Shown here in pieces: positions 7,096-10,783 of a DNA stretch of 10,783 nt; the first letter of the stretch is position 1; each line of letters begins with the position of its first letter. Made by a program: the position numbers and the translations under genes. Source of the DNA: JBBSOK01 sp038259825 (lineage in GTDB: Bacteria; Bacteroidota; Bacteroidia; Flavobacteriales; Flavobacteriaceae). Under the pieces are notes generated by a model. That model worked only from the letters and a program-made list of their open reading frames with translations, made no database searches and was not told where the DNA came from. The stretch is taken from NCBI GenBank assembly GCA_038259825.1, contig JBBSOK010000099.1:1-10783 (forward strand), in the 5' to 3' direction.

Positions 7096-7995
7096 TTAAA
7101 TTCTTTCAGCAATTCGCAGCTTTGCACTTCTTGCCCGGTTATTTTGTTTAATTTCTTCATATGATGGAATTATGAATTTTCCAATTGTTTTAAAGGGAAC
7201 CTCAAATCTTCCAAAAACATCTTTTTCTGGCTCGCCTTCAAATAAGCCATTTCGCATATATCTTTTCACCAACCTGTCTTCCAAGGAATGGTAGCTTATT
7301 AAACTCAATCTTCCTTTTGGCTTCAATAAATCTTCGGTTTGAAGCAAGAATTCCTTTAATGCTTCTAATTCTTGATTTACTTCAATACGAATTGCCTGAT
7401 ATATTTGAGCCAATATTTTATGTTCCTTATGCGGCGGCAAAAATCTTGAAAGCACTGTTTTAAGTTGCTCGCTGGTTTTTATTTTTTCACTTCCTCTTGC
7501 TTCAACAATTAGCCTTGCCATTTTTGCGGCTTGGTGCAACTCGCCATAATTTGAAAGAACTTCCCGCAATTGCACTTCTTCATATTTGTTGACAACAGTA
7601 TATGCTGAAAATGTATTTTTCTGGTTCATCCGCATGTCTAACTCTGCTTCAAATCGGGTTGAAAAACCTCTTTCCGCCACATCAAACTGATGGGATGAAA
7701 CGCCAAAATCACCAAGAATTCCATCAACTTCTTTATATCCGTGAAATCTTAAAAAACGTTTTACGTGCCTAAAATTTTCATTTATCAATAAAAAGCGATC
7801 ATCATCAATTGTATTTTCCAACGCGTCAATATCTTGGTCAAAAGCTATCAACTTTCCATCTTTACCCAAATGCTTCAATATCTCTTTTGAGTGGCCACCT
7901 CCGCCAAATGTTACATCCACATAAACGCCGTTTGGCTTTATCGCCAAACCGGCAACCGTTTCAGTTAATAAAACTGGATTATGATATTCACTCAT
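7096..7995 (-). CDS. rsmH: RsmH (MraW), 16S rRNA (cytosine-1402-N4)-methyltransferase
   Basis: This SAM-dependent methyltransferase modifies C1402 of 16S rRNA in the ribosomal P site. It has 299 residues, close to the family norm. The N-terminus YHNPVLL (4-10) and the SAM-binding loop DVTFGGGGHS (27-36) are followed by AFDQD (51-55), LGDFGVSSHQFD (94-105), RGFSTRF (109-115) and the helical insert with QAIRIEVNQEL (200-210). The C-terminal half has SYHSLEDRLVK (234-244) and RARSAKLRIAE (287-297). The ATG at 7993-7995 lies inside the end of mraZ (8-nt overlap, ATGAGTGA), which suggests translational coupling to the regulator. Nothing is missing. Confidence 0.97.
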   Translation of the reverse strand: MSEYHNPVLLTETVAGLAIKPNGVYVDVTFGGGGHSKEILKHLGKDGKLIAFDQDIDALENTIDDDRFLLINENFRHVKRFLRFHGYKEVDGILGDFGVSSHQFDVAERGFSTRFEAELDMRMNQKNTFSAYTVVNKYEEVQLREVLSNYGELHQAAKMARLIVEARGSEKIKTSEQLKTVLSRFLPPHKEHKILAQIYQAIRIEVNQELEALKEFLLQTEDLLKPKGRLSLISYHSLEDRLVKRYMRNGLFEGEPEKDVFGRFEVPFKTIGKFIIPSYEEIKQNNRARSAKLRIAERI

Positions 7996-8449
7996 TCTCG
8001 TTCTTATTTCCCATAACTTCTTCAGCTAAATCGGCAAAATCGCTTGCGGCATCATCAATAGCTTTTTCGTATTTATCTTTATCCCAAATCTCAACAATGT
8101 TAATTGCCGAAGAAATAACAATTTCCTTTTCAATACCTGCATAAGCCATCAAATCTTTCGGAATTAATAGTCTTCCAGCAGCATCCAAATCAACCGTTTT
8201 TACGCCAGCGGTAAACCTTCTGATAAAATCGTTGTTCTTTCTGTTAAAGCGATTTAGTTCGCCCATTTTTTCCATCAGCAAATTCCATTCTGCCATTGGG
8301 TACATTTCTAAACAAGGCTGAAAAACGGCTCGCTTAATTACAAAACCATTTTCCGCAATAGGCGCCAATTGCTTTTTAAGCAAAGACGGAACCATAACCC
8401 GACCTTTTTGGTCTGCTTTACAGTCGTATGTGCCTATTAGGTTGAGCAT
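7988..8449 (-). CDS. mraZ: MraZ, transcriptional regulator of the dcw operon
   Basis: This is a DNA-binding protein with two tandem swapped-hairpin (AbrB/SpoVT-like) domains, and has 153 residues. Each domain shows the diagnostic D-x-x-G-R signature: DQKGRVMVP at 13-21 and DAAGRLLIP at 89-97. In E. coli MraZ represses its own dcw operon by binding GTGG-containing direct repeats upstream of mraZ; the same kind of repeats occurs here at 8498-8558. As the promoter-proximal gene it probably sets the level of the whole downstream operon. The ATG at 8447-8449 is preceded by AAAAGG with 3 nt between, one of the better Shine-Dalgarno-like sequences in the window. The acidic tail (about 131-153) lies past the second domain. 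Confidence 0.96.
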   Translation of the reverse strand: MLNLIGTYDCKADQKGRVMVPSLLKKQLAPIAENGFVIKRAVFQPCLEMYPMAEWNLLMEKMGELNRFNRKNNDFIRRFTAGVKTVDLDAAGRLLIPKDLMAYAGIEKEIVISSAINIVEIWDKDKYEKAIDDAASDFADLAEEVMGNKNENE

Positions 8450-8481
8450 TACCTTTTGGTTTGGTTTTGAAAATATGAATT

Positions 8482-8489
8482 CAAATATA
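8482..8489 (-). promoter_or_regulatory. Predicted -7 element of the mraZ (dcw) promoter
   Basis: On the minus strand this reads TATATTTG, a perfect match to the Bacteroidota -7 consensus TAnnTTTG, located 32 nt upstream of the mraZ ATG. Transcription would begin roughly at 8475, giving a leader of about 25 nt. There is no clear TTG at the -33 position; GTGGTAA boxes occupy it instead. The MraZ operator would therefore overlap RNA polymerase contacts, consistent with autorepression. The transcription start is inferred. Confidence 0.65.
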
Positions 8490-8497
8490 TAGAAGAT

Positions 8498-8558
8498 TTA
8501 CCACTTTTTACCACTTTTTACCACATTGTTGATAAGTTTTACCACTTGCACCCACTTT
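8498..8558 (-). promoter_or_regulatory. MraZ-box array (operator of the dcw operon)
   Basis: On the minus strand five GTGG[T/G] boxes lie at 8551-8555 (GTGGG), 8541-8545, 8520-8524, 8510-8514 and 8500-8504 (all GTGGT). The distances are 10, 21, 10 and 10 bp, so all lie on about the same face of the helix. The extended unit is AAAGTGGTAA, exact at the two promoter-proximal boxes. E. coli MraZ is known to bind TGGGN direct repeats with 5-nt spacers, which gives the same 10-bp period, and mollicute MraZ binds AAAGTG[T/G] repeats. The array lies just upstream of the predicted -7 element and next to mraZ itself, so autoregulation is the natural reading. Confidence 0.82.
8527..8535 (-). other. DnaA-box-like nonamer inside the MraZ array
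   Basis: On the minus strand this reads TTATCAACA, one mismatch from the DnaA consensus TTATCCACA. It fills the 21-bp gap between the two halves of the MraZ-box array. One 8/9 match in AT-rich DNA can easily arise by chance, and no second copy stands out nearby, so this is only a candidate. Confidence 0.22.
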
Positions 8559-8610
8559 CGCAATCTCAATTTTTAGCGCATAAGTGAAAAAAGAATAGAA
8601 TTGAATGTTA

Positions 8611-8618
8611 TAAATTTG
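8611..8618 (+). promoter_or_regulatory. Predicted -7 element of the hydrolase promoter
   Basis: TAAATTTG is a perfect match to the Bacteroidota TAnnTTTG element, 32 nt before the hydrolase ATG, the same distance as on the mraZ side. No TTG lies at the usual -33 spacing. Transcription would begin at about 8625, next to a lone GTGGT box on the minus strand (8628-8632). Confidence 0.55.
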
Positions 8619-8627
8619 TGTACTTTT

Positions 8628-8632
8628 ACCAC
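8628..8632 (-). promoter_or_regulatory. Isolated sixth GTGGT box near the hydrolase transcription start
   Basis: On the minus strand this reads GTGGT followed by AAAAG, the same core and flank as the boxes of the main array, but it lies 73 bp from the nearest of them. It falls at or just past the predicted start of the divergent transcript. It may let MraZ act on the hydrolase gene, or it may be a chance match, since five bases carry little information. Confidence 0.3.
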
Positions 8633-8650
8633 AACCAAGCTTGACCAAGT

Positions 8651-9415
8651 ATGACAAAAGATTTAAAGACCGAAGGCAAATTTTCTTATTTTGAAATAGG
8701 CGAAGGCACACCAATTGTTATACTTCATGGCTTAATGGGCGGTTTAAGTAATTTTGATGGAGTTTCAGAATTTTTTCCAGATAAAGGTTATAAGATTTTA
8801 ATCCCAGAATTGCCTATTTACAAAATGCCCATATTGAAAACCAATGTGAAGAATTTTGCTAAATACGCTATTGAATTTATTAAATACAAAAATCTAGATA
8901 ATGTAATTTTGCTAGGTAACTCTCTTGGCGGACACATAGGTTTGCTTGTTACGAAATTAGCTCCGGAAAAGGTGAAAGCCTTAATAATTACGGGGAGCTC
9001 TGGTCTTTATGAAAGCGCAATGGGTGAAAGTTATCCTAAACGTGGCGATTACGAGTACATTAAAAAGAAAGCCGAAAACGTTTTTTACGATCCAGCTGTA
9101 GCAACAAAAGAAATTGTTGACGACGTTTATGCAACCGTCAATGATAGAACAAAATTAATACGAACATTGGCAATTGCAAAAAGTGCAATCCGCCATAATA
9201 TGGGTAAAGATTTACCTAAAATGCCAACACCAACCTGCATAATTTGGGGTGAAAATGACAATGTTACCCCGCCAGAAGTAGCAACCGAATTTAACCAAAA
9301 ATTACCTGATAGCGATTTATTCTGGATCCCAAAATGTGGCCACGCTGCTATGATGGAACATCCAAACCAGTTTAATGAATTGCTTTATGCTTGGTTGCAA
9401 GAAAGAAAATTTTAG
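8651..9415 (+). CDS. Alpha/beta-fold hydrolase, substrate unknown
   Basis: This 254-residue protein has the full catalytic layout of the alpha/beta hydrolase fold. The oxyanion-region HG is at 26-27 (VILHGLMGG), the nucleophile elbow is GNSLGG with Ser91, the acid is Asp203 in GENDNVTP, and the catalytic histidine is His231 in CGHAAMMEHP. A mainly helical cap lies between about residues 115 and 190. There is no signal peptide, so it is probably cytoplasmic. The motifs show an active enzyme (esterase-, thioesterase- or C-C hydrolase-like) but not its substrate. It starts with ATG at 8651 behind its own predicted promoter and is transcribed divergently from mraZ. engB follows 107 nt downstream on the same strand, possibly in one transcript. 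Confidence 0.9.
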   Translation: MTKDLKTEGKFSYFEIGEGTPIVILHGLMGGLSNFDGVSEFFPDKGYKILIPELPIYKMPILKTNVKNFAKYAIEFIKYKNLDNVILLGNSLGGHIGLLVTKLAPEKVKALIITGSSGLYESAMGESYPKRGDYEYIKKKAENVFYDPAVATKEIVDDVYATVNDRTKLIRTLAIAKSAIRHNMGKDLPKMPTPTCIIWGENDNVTPPEVATEFNQKLPDSDLFWIPKCGHAAMMEHPNQFNELLYAWLQERKF

Positions 9416-9522
9416 TTACAAATCACAGTCTGAAATTGTGCTAGTCTAGAATGGCTAAATTGACATAAAGAACGTTCAACATTTTCTATATTTTAAACTC
9501 TTCAACGTATAAACTCTTTTAA
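9416..9522. other. Hydrolase-engB spacer with a short direct repeat
   Basis: These 107 AT-rich nt contain no coding sequence that I can support and no clear terminator hairpin. TAAACTCTT occurs twice, at 9494-9502 and 9510-9518, 16 bp apart, just ahead of engB. TATATTTT at 9487-9494 is one base from the TAnnTTTG element, and a TTG at 9460-9462 lies rather too far upstream (24-nt spacer), so a separate engB promoter is possible but weak. Confidence 0.4.
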
Positions 9523-10131
9523 ATGGATATAAAATCTGCAGAATTTGTTATGAGCAACAGCGATGTTGCAAAGTGCCCAAAAGATAGGATGCCCGAATAT
9601 GCATTTATTGGACGTTCCAATGTTGGGAAATCTTCTCTAATAAACATGTTGATGATGCGTAAAAGTCTTGCCAAAACTTCTGGTAGACCAGGAAAAACGC
9701 AGCTTATAAATCATTTTCTGGTAAATAAAAATTGGTATTTGGTAGATTTACCAGGTTATGGTTATGCACGTGTTTCAAAAAGCAGCAAGAAAATTTTTCA
9801 AAAGTTTATTACGGATTATTTTAAAAAACGCGAACAATTAGTACAAGCTTTTGTTCTAATAGATTGCCGCCACGAACCACAAAAAATTGATCTTGAATTT
9901 ATGGAATGGCTTGGCGAAAACAGCATTCCATTCAGTATTATTTTTACAAAGGCAGATAAGTTAAAGCCCAATCCGCTTAAAAAGAATCTTGAAATCTATG
10001 AACAGGAAATGCTTAAAACCTGGACAGAAATGCCTCCTTATTTTATAACCTCAGCAAGCAATAATACTGGCCGTGAAGAGCTTTTAGGCTATATTGGGCA
10101 GATTAATAATGAGCTTTTTTCAGAGCAATAG
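9523..10131 (+). CDS. engB: EngB (YihA/YsxC), ribosome-assembly GTPase
   Basis: This small TRAFAC-class GTPase is needed for late assembly of the large ribosomal subunit; in older work its loss also gave division defects. It has 202 residues, the typical size. All five G motifs are present: G1 GRSNVGKSS (30-38), G2 region SGRPGKT (53-59), G3 DLPGYG (75-80), G4 TKAD (142-145) and G5 SAS (177-179). The ATG at 9523 is directly followed by DIKSAEFVMS, which fits the usual N-terminus. There is no Shine-Dalgarno sequence (TTTTAAATGG). Its last 29 nt overlap the 3' end of the convergent gene at 10103-10468. Confidence 0.97.
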   Translation: MDIKSAEFVMSNSDVAKCPKDRMPEYAFIGRSNVGKSSLINMLMMRKSLAKTSGRPGKTQLINHFLVNKNWYLVDLPGYGYARVSKSSKKIFQKFITDYFKKREQLVQAFVLIDCRHEPQKIDLEFMEWLGENSIPFSIIFTKADKLKPNPLKKNLEIYEQEMLKTWTEMPPYFITSASNNTGREELLGYIGQINNELFSEQ

Positions 10132-10468
10132 TTTCTATTAATTCCTCTGCATTTTTCATTTTATCCAATTCTTCAGCCGAAATAAATACTTCGAGATTAT
10201 CGCCGGCTTCAGTTAAGATAATTGGCAACTTAAATTTTGGTAAAAACTTCGATTTATATTCTTTCAGAAATTCATCTTTGTGAAGAAAAATCAAATCGTC
10301 ATTAGATTGGTTTTTATATTCTTTCCAAACTTCTTCAATTTTAAAAACACCATAGGTTATCGCGCAAAGACTGCACGCGTATGTACTTGGACTTATTATT
10401 TTATGTGCAGAATCCAAATACGCATTTAATTTTCCGCCATTTGCGTTGTAAACAAATATTAGTTTCAT
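10103..10468 (-). CDS. Uncharacterised small CxxC protein, coupled to gldC
   Basis: I do not recognise a characterised family for this 121-residue protein, although I believe similar proteins occur in other Bacteroidota. It opens with a beta strand (KLIFVYNA), then a segment with His22 and a CxxC pair, Cys32 and Cys35, in YACSLCAITYG. The middle is lysine-rich (about 63-80), followed by a strand-loop-strand (LPIILTEAGDNLEVFIS) and a helical C-terminus. It has no signal peptide or membrane helix, so it is probably cytoplasmic. The cysteine pair could bind metal or act in redox chemistry, but two cysteines alone do not decide it. Its ATG overlaps the gldC stop by 4 nt (ATGA), so it is co-translated with gldC. 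Its 3' end overlaps engB tail to tail by 29 nt. Gene reality is well supported by the coupling; the function is unknown. Confidence 0.85.
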   Translation of the reverse strand: MKLIFVYNANGGKLNAYLDSAHKIISPSTYACSLCAITYGVFKIEEVWKEYKNQSNDDLIFLHKDEFLKEYKSKFLPKFKLPIILTEAGDNLEVFISAEELDKMKNAEELIETIALKKAHY

Positions 10469-10783
10469 TTTTCTCTTTTAATTTCTAATTTATCCGCAAA
10501 ATACTCACAGAAATCACGCATTGTTGCACTCATTTTTTCGTCGTTTGTTGCGCGTTCAAACGTATCTGCCATTGCAGAAAGAGTCTGGTGAAAGAAAATT
10601 TTCATTTCGTCTACCGGCATGTCTTTGGTCCATAAATCTATTCGTAAAGATTCCTGTGCTTTATGGTCCCAAACTGAAAGCATAACTGCCTTTGTAGCTT
10701 CATTTACAATGCCACCATCTTGAGCGGACCACTGCAATTTTTCCGGTATTTTATTTTCATCTACCGCTACTTGTATTTTTATT
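10465..10783 (-). CDS. gldC: GldC, gliding-motility-associated protein (partial, N-terminus off the right edge)
   Basis: This small soluble protein of Bacteroidota is associated with gliding motility and is typically about 110 residues. The visible 105 codons begin IKIQVAVDENKIPEK, continue with LQWSAQDGG and contain LRIDLWTKDMPVDEMK, FFHQTLSAMADTF and a FCEYFADKLE C-terminus, matching GldC as I remember it from Flavobacterium. The reading frame stays open to the window edge, so the in-frame TTG at 10735-10737 is a leucine codon within the protein, not a start. In F. johnsoniae gldC is linked to gldB, which would lie beyond the right edge if that order is kept. Its TGA overlaps the ATG of the CxxC gene. 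Presence of gldC suggests, but does not prove, a gliding organism. Confidence 0.93.
   Translation of the reverse strand, partial: IKIQVAVDENKIPEKLQWSAQDGGIVNEATKAVMLSVWDHKAQESLRIDLWTKDMPVDEMKIFFHQTLSAMADTFERATNDEKMSATMRDFCEYFADKLEIKREK

Noticed and set aside
7809..8144. Plus-strand open frame of 111 codons across the rsmH/mraZ junction
   Set aside because: It is antisense to two well-supported genes, with no recognisable protein features.
8508..8714. Minus-strand open frame of 68 codons across the mraZ-hydrolase control region
   Set aside because: It crosses the start of the hydrolase in antisense and covers the MraZ boxes; its translation looks like non-coding DNA.
9424..9440. CACA...TGTG inverted repeat after the hydrolase as a terminator
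   Set aside because: The stem is only 4 bp around a 9-nt loop with no following T-run, too weak to call.
10465..10737. A 90-residue reading of GldC starting at TTG (10735-10737)
   Set aside because: The frame stays open upstream to the window edge and encodes conserved GldC residues (VAVDENKIPEK), so the TTG is internal and the gene is cut by the window.
1..10783. A defence, mobile or biosynthetic system hidden in the window
   Set aside because: Nearly all DNA is accounted for by core division, wall, ribosome-assembly and motility genes; no transposase, integrase, toxin-antitoxin pair, tRNA or phage gene is seen.

Overview
The window is AT-rich and comes from a member of the Bacteroidota, most likely a flavobacterium (family Flavobacteriaceae). 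The signs are the gene order of the division and cell-wall (dcw) cluster, protein sequences that read like flavobacterial orthologues, two perfect matches to the Bacteroidota -7 promoter element TAnnTTTG, starts with little Shine-Dalgarno signal, and a gldC gliding-motility gene at the right edge.

Region 1 (1-8449, all on the minus strand, so transcribed from right to left) is a dcw operon in the order mraZ, rsmH, ftsL, ftsI (with a PASTA domain), murE, mraY, murD, ftsW. ftsW runs off the left edge. The genes are tightly packed: mraZ/rsmH overlap by 8 nt, ftsI/murE by 4 nt (GTGA) and murE/mraY by 1 nt (TAATG), and rsmH/ftsL are 6 nt apart. There are three larger gaps: 90 nt before ftsI, filled mostly by a 7-bp tandem repeat; 64 nt before murD; and 31 nt before ftsW. 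murF is absent from the place it holds in the E. coli cluster. Together these genes make the meso-DAP peptide stem (MurD, MurE), attach it to the lipid carrier (MraY) and polymerise and crosslink it at the septum (FtsW, FtsI, FtsL). MraZ and RsmH are the conserved regulator and 16S rRNA methyltransferase at the head of the operon.

Region 2 (8450-8650) is the divergent control region. It holds five GTGG[T/G] boxes upstream of mraZ with helical (10 or 21 bp) spacing. They read as a MraZ operator and sit just upstream of a perfect -7 element. A DnaA-box-like nonamer lies between the two halves of the array, and a sixth box lies near the predicted start of the divergent hydrolase transcript.

Region 3 (8651-10131, plus strand) holds an alpha/beta hydrolase and the ribosome-assembly GTPase EngB (YihA/YsxC). 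Region 4 (10103-10783, minus strand) holds gldC, entering from the right edge, and a translationally coupled small CxxC protein of unknown function whose 3' end overlaps engB tail to tail by 29 nt.

I see no mobile element, CRISPR array, tRNA, rRNA or defence system. This is mostly a well-known core region. What is less ordinary is the regulatory DNA (the MraZ box array), the heptamer repeat abutting the ftsI start codon, and a near-duplicate initiation region at the GTG starts of murD and ftsW.
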